Shown in pieces: positions 28,992 to 37,540 of a stretch of 46,041 nt of DNA. The stretch spans positions 1-46,041 of the forward strand of contig JANQKI010000193.1 in assembly GCA_028281165.1 (NCBI GenBank). The letters are read 5' to 3'. The position numbers were made by a program, and so were the translations under genes. The DNA comes from Opitutaceae bacterium. GTDB lineage: Bacteria > Verrucomicrobiota > Verrucomicrobiia > Opitutales > Opitutaceae. The stretch's first letter is position 1. Every line of letters starts with the position of its first letter. Under the pieces are notes generated by a model. The model was not told the origin of the DNA. It did not search any database and saw only the letters and a program-made list of their open reading frames with translations.

Positions 28992-29612
28992 CTAGAGCTT
29001 ATGAACTTCGATCTTGCGAAACTCAAGCAAGCCATGTTCGCCTTGGATGCCAATGTGGCCTTCAAGATTCTTGATGCTGGTAGCGGTTGTTATGGTCGTT
29101 CCGTTTAGCTTGACCTCTAGCGTCTCGCCTTGGCAGATGATATCATAGGTATGCCACTCGCCGGTGGGCTTGTAGGCTGATTTTAAGGCCTCGATGTCCG
29201 ATTCGTGTTCAAAGGGAGGCGCTCCATAGGGAATCATGGAAGCCAAAGGGGTTTCGGTAGTTAGAATATCGCGACATTGAATTTGGTATCCATTATTTGG
29301 CCACCCATTTTCGTCATCATGGCTGGTCGAACCGGTGCGAACGAAGATGCCGCTATTCGCTTCCGCTTCCAGAAAACGAAACTCCATAATCAAACGGAAA
29401 TCCGCAAAGGTGTCTTCCGACCTCAGCCAGCCTACCCCCTTGTTGATCTTGAGAAGGCCATCTTCGACGGAAAACTGGCCTCCGTTTTCAATGACCCAGC
29501 CATCGAGGTCCTTGCCGTTGAACAAAGACGTGATGCCGGAATCGGAAGGTGTACAGCCAGTCAGAAAAACAAGGGCTGCCGTAGTGATAAAAGAAAAGAA
29601 GGGGGTTTTCAT
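28992..29612 (-). CDS. DUF1080 (3-keto-disaccharide hydrolase) lipoprotein
   Basis: The 206-residue protein has a lipoprotein signal with lipobox LTGC (Cys20). The DUF1080 jelly-roll domain follows: SLFNGKDLDGWV at the start, VGWLRSEDTFADFRLIMEFR, AEANSGIFVRTG and GEWHTYDIICQGETLEVKLN, then HIGIQGEHGLLEFRKIEV at the end, which is near-canonical for the family. Some DUF1080 members hydrolyse 3-keto-glycosides formed by oxidoreductases. That would fit the nearby Gfo/Idh/MocA and PQQ enzymes, but co-action is inferred only from proximity. It is membrane-anchored on the periplasmic side. Confidence 0.9.
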   Translation of the reverse strand: MKTPFFSFITTAALVFLTGCTPSDSGITSLFNGKDLDGWVIENGGQFSVEDGLLKINKGVGWLRSEDTFADFRLIMEFRFLEAEANSGIFVRTGSTSHDDENGWPNNGYQIQCRDILTTETPLASMIPYGAPPFEHESDIEALKSAYKPTGEWHTYDIICQGETLEVKLNGTTITTATSIKNLEGHIGIQGEHGLLEFRKIEVHKL

Positions 29613-30226
29613 AAGGTTTAGTAAAAGGCTTGGAGCGATTTTTAAAACAACGAAACACGCTTAATCCACGAAAAGGTATGGTTCAGGCAAAGAAGCTAAG
29701 CGAAAGCATTTTAACAATGACAAAAACTTTCGTGTCATTAGAAGTCATCTCATAAATAATCATACACCTCGTTGTTGTCGAAATGGCCTGCCAGCAAGGC
29801 GGCTCTGAGCTATATCTGATTGAGCGAGGCGCATGAGTAGTTATGAGATGGCTTCTAGCGTATTTCGTTGTTTCTAGCGATTCCCAGAACCGGGTTCAAG
29901 TTCCTTTCAGAGCGCTTGCCGTATATTCGCAACGATCCGCCAACGCCTAGAAGCAGGGATACCTTTAGGTGGAGAGACTTCCGGATATCCCACGAGTTCA
30001 GAAGCCATGTAGTGATTAGTATCCAATTTATAAATACAATAAACAGAAAGGGAGAATGAAAACCCAAGGCTACTCGCTGGAATCTTCCTACCTACCACAT
30101 CAGTTACGTTAACGGCCATCCAACGATAAACAGGAGTCTGCAGATCTCGCCTACCTTTTCACTTCCACTCCTCCTTCATTTGGGTTCTACTTCCCGTTTC
30201 CTCTTCCCATAGGTTTCCAGACAGTA
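29613..30226. other. 614-base intergenic region before the nucleoside transporter
   Basis: No protein-coding frame is convincing. The region includes the MITE-like element at 29739-29857. The nupC promoter must be within the last few hundred bases; no strong boxes stand out. Confidence 0.4.
29739..29857. mobile_element. Short MITE-like element with imperfect terminal inverted repeats and TA flanks
   Basis: GAAGTCATCTCATAA at 29741-29755 is mirrored by TTATGAGATGGCTTC at 29841-29855. Over 23 bases, 20 positions pair, and CCTCG/CGAGG pairing extends the arms to about 33 bases. Both ends are bordered by TA, as expected for a TA target duplication (IS630/Tc1-mariner type). The interior is only about 50 bases and non-coding, so it would need a transposase in trans. 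Confidence 0.5.
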
Positions 30227-31468
30227 ATGAACGCTCTCATCAGCCTAACTGGCATGCTCGTCTTGCTTGGCATCGCCTATGCCGCCTCTCGCAACCGGAA
30301 TGCCATTAAGCTTCGCACCGTTCTAGGAGCGTTCCTGCTCCAATTTTCGGTTGGGGGCATTGTTCTCTTCGTCCCGCTAGGAAAAACGATCTTAGGAGGC
30401 ATAACCGGTGGCGTGCAAAACGTGATCAACTATTCCAATGATGGAATTTCCTTTCTGTTCGGCGGGCTCGTTAGCGACAAGATGTTCGAGACATTCGGCG
30501 GGCTGGGTTTTATCTTCGCCTTTCGCGTTCTGCCCATCATTGTGTTTTTCTCCTCCCTTATCGCCATTCTCTATTACCTAGGGATCATGCAAATGGTGAT
30601 CAATACGCTCGGTGGAGGCATTCGAAAGCTTCTGGGAACGAGTCGAGCCGAATCGCTTTCAGCCACAGCCAATATCTTCGTTGGCCAAACCGAAGCGCCC
30701 CTTGCCGTAAAGCCCTATATTCCGAGAATGACCCAATCCGAGCTCTTCGCCGTCATGAGCGGGGGGCTAGCCTCAATCGCTGGGTCGGTCATGGCAGGCT
30801 ACGCCGAGATGGGGGTGGATCTTAGCTATCTGTTAGCTGCCTGCTTCATGGCCGCGCCGGGCGGTCTGCTTTTCGCCAAGATAATCCTTCCCGAAACCGA
30901 CACCCCCAACGAGACGCTTATCGAAGGAGAAGACGAATCGGACCAGCCAGCGAATATTCTCGACGCAGCAGCTGGCGGAGCGGCCAGCGGACTCAAGCTA
31001 GCCTTGAACGTAGGGGCCATGCTGTTGGCTTTCATTAGCCTGATTGCCCTTATCAATGGAATGATTGGCGGTGTGGGGGGCTGGTTTGGAAACCCAGACC
31101 TAAGCCTTCAGCTTATCTTAGGTTACATCTTTGCTCCGCTAGCCTGGTTTCTCGGTGTGCCTTGGAGCGAGGCCATCCAAACAGGCAGCTTCATTGGGCA
31201 AAAAATCGTGGTCAACGAGTTCGTCGCTTACGCGGATTTCGTAGGAATGAAAGAAACATTCAGTCCGCGTACCCAAGCCGTGGTTACGTTCGCCTTATGC
31301 GGATTCGCCAATTTCTCATCGATTGCCATTTTGCTCGGGGGCTTAGGAGGGATGGCTCCAAGTCGAAGAGCGGACGTGGCTAGGATGGGTTTGCTGGCCG
31401 TTTTTGCCGCCTCCCTGTCGAATTTCATGAGCGCGGCTATTGCAGGTTTCTTTCTCGCTTTCGCCTGA
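30227..31468 (+). CDS. nupC: Concentrative nucleoside transporter (NupC/CNT family)
   Basis: The 413-residue inner-membrane protein has the CNT layout: an N-terminal helix pair, the gate domain ([28 protein letters not shown]) and a C-terminal transport domain. The nucleoside-site motif [13 protein letters not shown] is near residue 153, with [16 protein letters not shown] and a second repeat ([20 protein letters not shown]). It imports nucleosides with Na+ or H+. It lies 47 bases upstream of deoxyribose-phosphate aldolase, forming a small salvage operon. No regulator (CytR/DeoR) is next to it. Confidence 0.93.
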   Translation: MNALISLTGMLVLLGIAYAASRNRNAIKLRTVLGAFLLQFSVGGIVLFVPLGKTILGGITGGVQNVINYSNDGISFLFGGLVSDKMFETFGGLGFIFAFRVLPIIVFFSSLIAILYYLGIMQMVINTLGGGIRKLLGTSRAESLSATANIFVGQTEAPLAVKPYIPRMTQSELFAVMSGGLASIAGSVMAGYAEMGVDLSYLLAACFMAAPGGLLFAKIILPETDTPNETLIEGEDESDQPANILDAAAGGAASGLKLALNVGAMLLAFISLIALINGMIGGVGGWFGNPDLSLQLILGYIFAPLAWFLGVPWSEAIQTGSFIGQKIVVNEFVAYADFVGMKETFSPRTQAVVTFALCGFANFSSIAILLGGLGGMAPSRRADVARMGLLAVFAASLSNFMSAAIAGFFLAFA

Positions 31469-31515
31469 AAATCGCTAGAAATTAACATTTTCAACACGGG
31501 AAGGAAATGGAAAGC

Positions 31516-32259
31516 ATGAATTTGGATGAGGTAGCGAAAACAGCCATCCGCCTGCTTGATCTCTCCTCGCTAAGCGGTTCGGAGGAAGCGAGCGATATCG
31601 AAGCGTTGTGCCGCAAAGCCAAGACGCCCATCGGAGAAACCGCAGCTGTTTGCGTGTATCCAAAATTCGTTTCAATGGCAAAGGAAGCTTTAGTGAAGGC
31701 AAACGCTCAATCCGTCAAGGTAGCCACTGTATCGAATTTTCCAGACGGTCGCGACGACATCGATGCCGCTATCACGGAAATCAAATCGGCTATCCAGACT
31801 GGCGCGGACGAAGTGGATACCGTTCTTCCCTATGAGGCTCTGCTGGCGGACGATGAGGAAACGGTTCGGCGCTACATTGCAGCCTGCAGAGGCACATGTG
31901 GCGCAAACGTGACCTTAAAGGTCATCCTGGAAACGGGCCAATTGAAAACGCCAGACCGCATCGAACAAGCTTCGAAACTGGCTATACTTGGAGGAGCTGA
32001 TTTTATTAAGACTTCAACCGGCAAGACCCCTATCGGAGCCACCCTTCAAGCTGCCAGAATCATGCTTCTCATCATCAAGTACTACGGTGGAAATTGCGGG
32101 CTAAAGGTTTCCGGAGGCATAAGATCTCTTGAGGATGCTGAAAGCTATCTTAGACTCGCTGAGAGTATAATGGGCGACGACTTCCTAGTTCCGGAAAAAT
32201 TCCGTATTGGGGCTTCAGGCATCCTCAAACCCTTGCTCGCATCTCTCGGCATCAAATAA
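31516..32259 (+). CDS. deoC: Deoxyribose-phosphate aldolase
   Basis: The 247-residue enzyme matches E. coli DeoC closely: CRKAKTPIGETAAVCVYPKF, ATVSNFPDGRDDIDAAITEI, GADEVDTVLPYEAL with catalytic Asp101, ADFIKTSTGK with Schiff-base Lys165, and GLKVSGGIRS with Lys197. It splits 2-deoxyribose-5-phosphate into acetaldehyde and glyceraldehyde-3-phosphate, feeding imported deoxynucleosides into central metabolism. It is cytoplasmic. ATG 31516 has AAGGA about ten bases upstream; the ATG at 31507, three codons earlier, would have that site almost touching it and is less likely. It is co-directional with nupC. Confidence 0.96.
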   Translation: MNLDEVAKTAIRLLDLSSLSGSEEASDIEALCRKAKTPIGETAAVCVYPKFVSMAKEALVKANAQSVKVATVSNFPDGRDDIDAAITEIKSAIQTGADEVDTVLPYEALLADDEETVRRYIAACRGTCGANVTLKVILETGQLKTPDRIEQASKLAILGGADFIKTSTGKTPIGATLQAARIMLLIIKYYGGNCGLKVSGGIRSLEDAESYLRLAESIMGDDFLVPEKFRIGASGILKPLLASLGIK

Positions 32260-32345
32260 GTGCAAGCAGGCCCCCGTCAAAAGATCGACTAATTCTAAAA
32301 ATTAGGTTTTTAGAAGAGCTAGCCTTGATTCAGATTATTATCCAA

Positions 32346-33698
32346 ATGACCAGACTCATCACCATTTTCGCCATCTTGGCTTTAACAGTCAGTTCAACAC
32401 TCGCAGACTGGCCCCAGTGGCGAGGGCCTCACGGTACGGGAGTGGCCGAAGCGAATGACCTTCCCATTACCTGGGACGAGGAAACGAACGTAGCCTGGAG
32501 AATCGATCTTCCGGCCTGGAGTGGTTCTTCCCCCATTATCAGTGGAGATCGCGTTTATGTCATGTCTCCATCACTACAGCCGGTGGAGGAAGAAAAACCG
32601 ATCAACGAGGATGAGCCACAAAGAAGGCGGCGACGCGGAGCTGTGGGAACGATCATGGGCCCTGGAGGCAATGAGATTATGTTGTTCAGCATCGATCGAA
32701 AGAATGGTTCGATCATCTGGCAGTCCAAGGTGGATAGTGGCAACTGGATGCGAAACAAGCACAACTCGAGCTCACCATCTCCCATAACGGACGGTCAAAT
32801 GATTTGGGCTACGAGCGGTAACGGCGTGGTGACGGCCTTCGATCTTTCCGGGAATAAAAAATGGAGCTTCGACATCCAGAGATCTTATGGTCAATTCGGG
32901 TTAGGGTTCGGCTACGCGTCGTCACCAATTCTCCATGACAGTAAACTGGTATTGCAAGTTCTGCACGGTCGTCGTACCGATGACCCATCATACTTGCTTG
33001 CTCTTGACGCGAAAACAGGCAAAGCCCTTTGGCGAGAAGAGCGACCAACGGATGCCCGGGATGAATCGCCTGACGCCTATACAACTCCAGCTCTTCTTAT
33101 GCACAACGGGGCCGTTCAGATTGTCGTACTCGGCGGAGACTACGTAACTGGCCACGACTTGTCTAGCGGCGCTGAACTTTGGAGATCAAGTGGAATAAAT
33201 CCGTACCGAGAATCTAACTACCGAATTATATCATCTCCTGTTGTTGCAGACGGAATGATTTTCGCCCCCACAAGAAAAACTCCTTTAATAGCCCTTAAGG
33301 CTGGAGGGGAAGGAGATATAACCAAAAGCCACTTTGCTTGGAAATGGGACCAACCGGGATCGCCCGATGTGCCGACTCCACTAAGCGCTGGCGGTTATTT
33401 TTACATGCTGGATGATCAAGGACAGCTAACGTGCGTTGACGCTAAAAGCGGCAATTCTCTTTGGGGTCCGGAGGAAACAGGAATAGGCCGAACCAGCGCT
33501 TCCCCTATTCTAGCGGATGGAAAGATTTACGCTGTAAGCGAAACGGGAGATGTCGCCGTAATCAAGGCCGGCCCAAAATTCGAATTGCTCGGAAACAACA
33601 AGCTCGAAGGCGGCTACACGCTCTCAACGCCTGCCGCTAGCGGCAATCAGCTGTTTTTCAGAACCGCCAAATACTTATACTGTATCAGTAAACCTTAG
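32346..33698 (+). CDS. Secreted PQQ-like beta-propeller repeat protein (single copy)
   Basis: From ATG 32346 the product is 450 residues with a signal peptide ending SSTLA and then DWPQWRGPHGTGVAEANDLP, the opening of a large Verrucomicrobia/Planctomycetes family of exported PQQ-like (BamB-like) propellers. Propeller repeats appear as DRKNGSIIWQSKV, LDAKTGKALWREE, SSGAELWRSSG and DAKSGNSLWGPE. An Arg-rich patch RRRRRRGAVG (about 92-101) sits in a loop. It has no cytochrome or catalytic dehydrogenase motifs, so it probably does not act as a dehydrogenase. It is only distantly related to the tandem array at 37541-46041, lacking the helical insert. It converges with the M56 gene across a 14-base gap. 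Confidence 0.85.
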   Translation: MTRLITIFAILALTVSSTLADWPQWRGPHGTGVAEANDLPITWDEETNVAWRIDLPAWSGSSPIISGDRVYVMSPSLQPVEEEKPINEDEPQRRRRRGAVGTIMGPGGNEIMLFSIDRKNGSIIWQSKVDSGNWMRNKHNSSSPSPITDGQMIWATSGNGVVTAFDLSGNKKWSFDIQRSYGQFGLGFGYASSPILHDSKLVLQVLHGRRTDDPSYLLALDAKTGKALWREERPTDARDESPDAYTTPALLMHNGAVQIVVLGGDYVTGHDLSSGAELWRSSGINPYRESNYRIISSPVVADGMIFAPTRKTPLIALKAGGEGDITKSHFAWKWDQPGSPDVPTPLSAGGYFYMLDDQGQLTCVDAKSGNSLWGPEETGIGRTSASPILADGKIYAVSETGDVAVIKAGPKFELLGNNKLEGGYTLSTPAASGNQLFFRTAKYLYCISKP

Positions 33699-33712
33699 AC
33701 AGCAACTAAACT

Positions 33713-34858
33713 CTATCCTTTAGGGACTACCGTCTTGGCTTCCGACTTATCCTTTGCAGGGGCGCTCACCGACTCGCAGTAAGCCTTTTGTTCCGAGCAA
33801 TAGGTATTGTACATGCAGTAGGAAGTTGGCTGAGAGACAGCTCCAAGGGAAAGCGGCAAAACCGAGGCCAACACCCATCCTCGCTTGTTCAACCATGAAG
33901 AGCGAAAACGCGTGATGACATCGATCCGTTGTTTGATCAGCTTCTTCCGACTGAAGACGAATAACGCGGGCACTGCTGCTGTCTTGTTTTCAGGCAACTG
34001 ATAAGAGAGTTTCAACAGAGCTACGCCGTAGTCGCGACGCTCCTTGCCTGACTGCAAGCAATCCAGGACTCGCGAGTCGCATGCCTTTTCGCAATCTTTA
34101 AGCAGACCGGAAATCGCGAAATGAGCCAAAGGATTAAACCAATGCAAAATGCCAATGATTTTGGTCAGCCAATAGATCCAGAGATCCCCGCTCTTATAAT
34201 GAACGAGCTCGTGCAGAAAAACGTAGCGCAGCTCATTTGACGATACCTGGTTGGCCAAACCCTGCGGCAGAATCAAAGTGGGGCGAAAGATGCCGGTGAT
34301 GGCCGGCGTAGAGAGGTGGCTGGACTCCACAAGCCGCACAGCCTTGCGAATGCCCAAGCGCTCTTTGCAGTCTTCCAAAAGTCCTTGTATTGAATTTTCG
34401 CTGACCTCCTTCGCCAGGGAAAGCGTTTTCTGAAAACGAAGACTTCGCAGGGCGAACAGAAAGCTAAAGAAAAGAACGCCTACAAACCATAGAAACACCA
34501 GACTGTGCAGAAACATTCCGCTTTGGCTGCTTTGGCCAACATAAAGACGGAAGAAATAGGGCGCTCCGGGCACGTAGTCGATTATTGAATATATGCTCAT
34601 CGACCCATTGAAAAACCAGGGAGTTGTAAGGCGAACGAGCACAGGCACCCAAAGAAAATAATGAACGGTTGGATTGATCCGATTTCCGAAAATCCGCTTA
34701 ACCAACAGCACAATGGCTATGAGCAAGGAAGCTTGCCAAGTGGTGCGCTCTAGCCAGTGAAGCGTATTGGCAAATTGGAGATCCAAGACCCCGATCAGTC
34801 TTTCGTAAGAACCGACAAGCTGTTGAAAGAAGCGAACGAAATAAGCTATGTCTTCCAT
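33713..34858 (-). CDS. M56 family membrane metallopeptidase (BlaR1-like) without penicillin-binding sensor
   Basis: The 381-residue protein has about four membrane segments and a zinc peptidase site HELVHYKSGD (216-225). EKACDSRVL supplies the second Glu ligand region, as in BlaR1/MecR1. In staphylococcal BlaR1 a C-terminal penicillin-sensor domain follows. Here the protein ends about 60 residues after the last helix in a Cys-rich tail (YCMYNTYCSEQKAYC), so a beta-lactam is not the signal. It overlaps the blaI-like gene by one base (TAATG) and should inactivate that repressor by cleavage. Candidate sensing partners are the adjacent TonB receptor or the propellers. Confidence 0.9.
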   Translation of the reverse strand: MEDIAYFVRFFQQLVGSYERLIGVLDLQFANTLHWLERTTWQASLLIAIVLLVKRIFGNRINPTVHYFLWVPVLVRLTTPWFFNGSMSIYSIIDYVPGAPYFFRLYVGQSSQSGMFLHSLVFLWFVGVLFFSFLFALRSLRFQKTLSLAKEVSENSIQGLLEDCKERLGIRKAVRLVESSHLSTPAITGIFRPTLILPQGLANQVSSNELRYVFLHELVHYKSGDLWIYWLTKIIGILHWFNPLAHFAISGLLKDCEKACDSRVLDCLQSGKERRDYGVALLKLSYQLPENKTAAVPALFVFSRKKLIKQRIDVITRFRSSWLNKRGWVLASVLPLSLGAVSQPTSYCMYNTYCSEQKAYCESVSAPAKDKSEAKTVVPKG

Positions 34859-35235
34859 TATTCGTCCGTCTCGATCTTGTCCAGAGCTTGCTTGAGGTCT
34901 CGCAATTCTTCCGGGGTCAAGCGTCCTTGCTCCACGAAGTGAAGGACCAGCGGCTTGCAGGAACCATCGAATACGCGATTCAGAAAACTGCTGCTTTCCT
35001 CATCCACTACGCTTTTACGATCCACTAGCGGTTCATACAAATAGGAAGAGCCCTTCTGCAACATTCGCACGAAGTTCTTTTTTGTAAGACGAGCGAGGAG
35101 CGTCCGAATCGTTTGATTTTTCCAGTCTGTCTTCCCCTGAAGATTTTCCACCACCTGAGCAGCTGTTATGGGGTGCCCATTCCAAACTTCTTCCATCACT
35201 AGCCATTCAGATTCTGTTATGCGTACTTTGTCCAT
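34858..35235 (-). CDS. BlaI/MecI-family repressor
   Basis: The 125-residue protein is a winged-helix BlaI-type regulator: ITESEWLVMEEVWNGHPITA, then the recognition helix region NQTIRTLLARLTKKNFVRML and the dimerisation helices at about 80-120. Family members bind ACTACA-N-TGTAGT palindromes as dimers and are cleaved by the partner M56 protease. The cognate protease gene overlaps its stop. A candidate operator lies just upstream of its own start (35239-35254) and a stronger one at 37448-37473, so autoregulation and control of the receptor/propeller genes are likely but inferred. Confidence 0.92.
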   Translation of the reverse strand: MDKVRITESEWLVMEEVWNGHPITAAQVVENLQGKTDWKNQTIRTLLARLTKKNFVRMLQKGSSYLYEPLVDRKSVVDEESSSFLNRVFDGSCKPLVLHFVEQGRLTPEELRDLKQALDKIETDE

Positions 35236-35238
35236 TTT

Positions 35239-35254
35239 ACTTACACATGTAGTT
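35239..35254. promoter_or_regulatory. Imperfect BlaI-type box upstream of the blaI-like gene
   Basis: ACTTACA-CA-TGTAGTT has the TACA-N2-TGTA core with 5 of 7 arm positions pairing. It lies 4 bases before the start codon of the repressor gene, fitting autoregulation. It is weaker than the box at 37448-37473. Confidence 0.5.
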
Positions 35255-35316
35255 CACATTTCTATGCGAGTAGCTTTTAAGTCAGGTTGGAATGAAAGAC
35301 CTCAGATAGAGTTAAA

Positions 35317-37392
35317 CTAGAATTTCGCATCGAATCGCGCTCCAAAGACTTCTGGATCGCCGGGCGTTCCAGCAAACACCTGAGGGTTGATAAAGTTGTA
35401 ATAGAACTCGTCACCTATGTTCTTTCCATAAACAGCGATGGAGAAACGTTCGCCTCGATAGCCGAATTGAGCATCAAAGACATTGTAGTCCCCCTGCCTG
35501 AAAAGCGGGTTGTTGGCTTCGTCGTAATTAGTAGCTCCGATAGCTCGAAAGGCTCCTTGCACGAATAGTCCGTTTTCGAAATTGTACTGAACTGAACCGC
35601 GAATCGTGTATTCAGGAACAAATGGCGCATTAAGGCCGCTGTAGTTGGCCCCGGTAAATACATCGACGTGCGAGTCAAAGGTCACATCGCTGAGACCAAT
35701 TCCCATTTCGATTTGGAAACGCGGAAAAGGCTGCCACATCAATTCCGTCTCTAGACCTTGCGAGGAAACCTCATCCGCATTCACGACAATATAGTCCGTG
35801 GAGTTAGGCGCAGATCGCTCCAGCTGAAAATCGTCAATACTTATATCGAAGGCTGTCAGTCGGAAGCTCAACTCGCTGTCCGGCGAAAGATAAACGATTC
35901 CAATCTCGTTCGACCAAGCCTCCTCGTCCTCGAACGCGGCGATAGCAGGGTTGTCAGTGAATGGAGAGAAACCTTTCGGCTTAAAACTAACAGCAGACCG
36001 TCCTACCAAGGTCAGCTCGTTGGACAGCTCCAGTTGGAAACCTGCATCGGGAGCGAAATACGTTTCATCCACGTCATCGACAATCGTCACCACGCCGACC
36101 GGACTGGTCTTCGACCGATCAATCGAGGATTCCGTATTCTGCAGTCGAATACCGCCATCGAGAGTGAGCGTTTCGCTGGCTTGATAAGCTACGTGACCAA
36201 ATACGCTGATCTCTGTTTCATCAAGGGTCGAAATGGTTTGTTCCGTGAAAACCGGGAAGAAGGGGGGAGCAGGAAAAACGCGAGTCGCATCGCTGTCCGT
36301 CTCTTTATCCATGAAGAAAAATCCCGCTCTCCAATGCAGATCGTTCTCGGAGGCTGGCGACTCGAAGCGGAATTCCTGAGTGGTCAGCTTTTGATCCTGC
36401 ACGATAGTGGACGTCGAAATAGGATCCGGACTCAAATCAAGATCAACCGTTGATGGGTCAAGCTCCCAGTCTTGCAGCGAACTGATGGATTTGAAGAGGC
36501 CCCAGTCGAATTCGCGCATCAAGTGAATGGATACCTGGCGCTTGTCTATGGAGGTTTCGCCTTCCAGGTCGGAAGCGACCGTAAAACGATCAGGACTGAA
36601 AAGCGAAGAGAGTCGCTGACTGCCGTCTTCGATCGACTCAGCAGCAGCCTTCAGGCGAACTCTCCAATCATTGCCCGGATTCCAGAAGAAGCTCCACTCC
36701 CCACCCTGAGCTTCTCGCGTATCCGTTTTTCGATTTAACAAAGCGTTGTTCAAGTAGCCATCACGCTCATTGTGGTAAACGCTCAGGCTATGGGACAAAT
36801 CCGATCCTGACAACTCGCCCGCAATATTCGCTCGAAAAGCTAGCTTATCAAACGAACCCGCCTCGACTGACAAGCTCGACTGGAAAGGCTCCAATGGTTG
36901 GATACTCTGAATTTCGATCACGCCGGCTGGCCCATTGCGGCCGAAAAAGGACCCGCGTCCACCTCGATGCAAGGTTAGCGTATTGCCCGAATTCAGTTCG
37001 GAAGAGTAAGTGAACACGTCGCCCGAAGGGACATCGTCCACATAAAGCGAAACGCCAGGCGAACTGAAAAAGATCGTGTTTCCGATGCCCCGTATCGAAA
37101 TCACGTCGCCAAATCCACGCGAATCGCTCGAGCTTACGTAGAGATTAGGAACGAGAGCCGTTGTTTCCTGAACCGTTTGAATCTGATAAAGATCAATGGC
37201 TCCCGTAGTGAAATTGCTGGTACCCGCCATCCGTTCTAAACGCTCCTCAGGAGCAATAACGCGAATCGGCGAAAGCTCGATCACGCTATTAGATGAAGGG
37301 TTGTCCTGACCCATTGCCCAAGAAGCCAAAAGCAGCCCACAGAGCATCCCCACAGTTTTGTTGTTAAGCATAGTAGCCCCAGTTTTATTCAT
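35317..37392 (-). CDS. TonB-dependent outer-membrane receptor
   Basis: The 691-residue protein has a signal peptide (about 1-28, GLLLASWAMG). A plug domain follows: VISIRGIGNTIFFSSPGVSL, then YVDDVPSGDVFTYSSELNSG and TLHRGGRGSFFGRNGPAGVI, all canonical. The 22-strand barrel ends in ARFDAKF, the terminal aromatic signature. A TonB-box-like segment (IELSPIRVIAPEE) follows the signal. It imports a bulky ligand across the outer membrane using TonB energy. No SusD partner is present. AAGGA about 11 bases upstream of 37392 supports that start; ATG 37371 is possible. It is divergent from the propeller array across a BlaI-like operator, and ligand identity is not evident. Confidence 0.93.
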   Translation of the reverse strand: MNKTGATMLNNKTVGMLCGLLLASWAMGQDNPSSNSVIELSPIRVIAPEERLERMAGTSNFTTGAIDLYQIQTVQETTALVPNLYVSSSDSRGFGDVISIRGIGNTIFFSSPGVSLYVDDVPSGDVFTYSSELNSGNTLTLHRGGRGSFFGRNGPAGVIEIQSIQPLEPFQSSLSVEAGSFDKLAFRANIAGELSGSDLSHSLSVYHNERDGYLNNALLNRKTDTREAQGGEWSFFWNPGNDWRVRLKAAAESIEDGSQRLSSLFSPDRFTVASDLEGETSIDKRQVSIHLMREFDWGLFKSISSLQDWELDPSTVDLDLSPDPISTSTIVQDQKLTTQEFRFESPASENDLHWRAGFFFMDKETDSDATRVFPAPPFFPVFTEQTISTLDETEISVFGHVAYQASETLTLDGGIRLQNTESSIDRSKTSPVGVVTIVDDVDETYFAPDAGFQLELSNELTLVGRSAVSFKPKGFSPFTDNPAIAAFEDEEAWSNEIGIVYLSPDSELSFRLTAFDISIDDFQLERSAPNSTDYIVVNADEVSSQGLETELMWQPFPRFQIEMGIGLSDVTFDSHVDVFTGANYSGLNAPFVPEYTIRGSVQYNFENGLFVQGAFRAIGATNYDEANNPLFRQGDYNVFDAQFGYRGERFSIAVYGKNIGDEFYYNFINPQVFAGTPGDPEVFGARFDAKF

Positions 37393-37447
37393 AAAGATGA
37401 GATTCCTTTTAAAGTGAGCTTCATGAGATGCGAGAACATAAAGCTCG

Positions 37448-37473
37448 CTGTCAACTACAAATGTAGTTGACAG
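37448..37473. promoter_or_regulatory. Perfect palindromic BlaI/MecI-like operator between TonB receptor and propeller array
   Basis: Arms CTGTCAACTACA (37448-37459) and its exact complement TGTAGTTGACAG (37462-37473) flank AA. The centre ACTACA-AA-TGTAGT matches the BlaI/MecI box. Because the outer arm is TTGACA on each strand (37466-37471 plus; 37449-37454 minus), the same site also supplies a consensus -35 hexamer in both directions. Bound repressor would block both promoters. It lies 56 bases upstream of the receptor start and 68 bases before the first propeller ATG at 37541. I saw no good -10 boxes, so the promoter part is tentative. Confidence 0.75.
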
Positions 37474-37540
37474 CTGTTTTCGTACGTGCGACTCAAGAAA
37501 AATGGTAGGAAAACGTTGTGGTTCGTGTGTTCCGCTAGCA

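Noticed and set aside
32289..32313. Terminator after deoC
   Set aside because: CTAATT/AATTAG and CTAAAAA/TTTTTAG stems are AT-only, short and mutually exclusive; too weak to call.
33713..35235. Beta-lactam resistance module
   Set aside because: No beta-lactamase or PBP gene is nearby, and the M56 protein has no penicillin-binding sensor domain.
35758..36453. Long 231-codon frame antisense to the TonB receptor
   Set aside because: It lies wholly inside a well-supported receptor gene, has no family resemblance or signal, and is explained by codon bias of the opposite strand.
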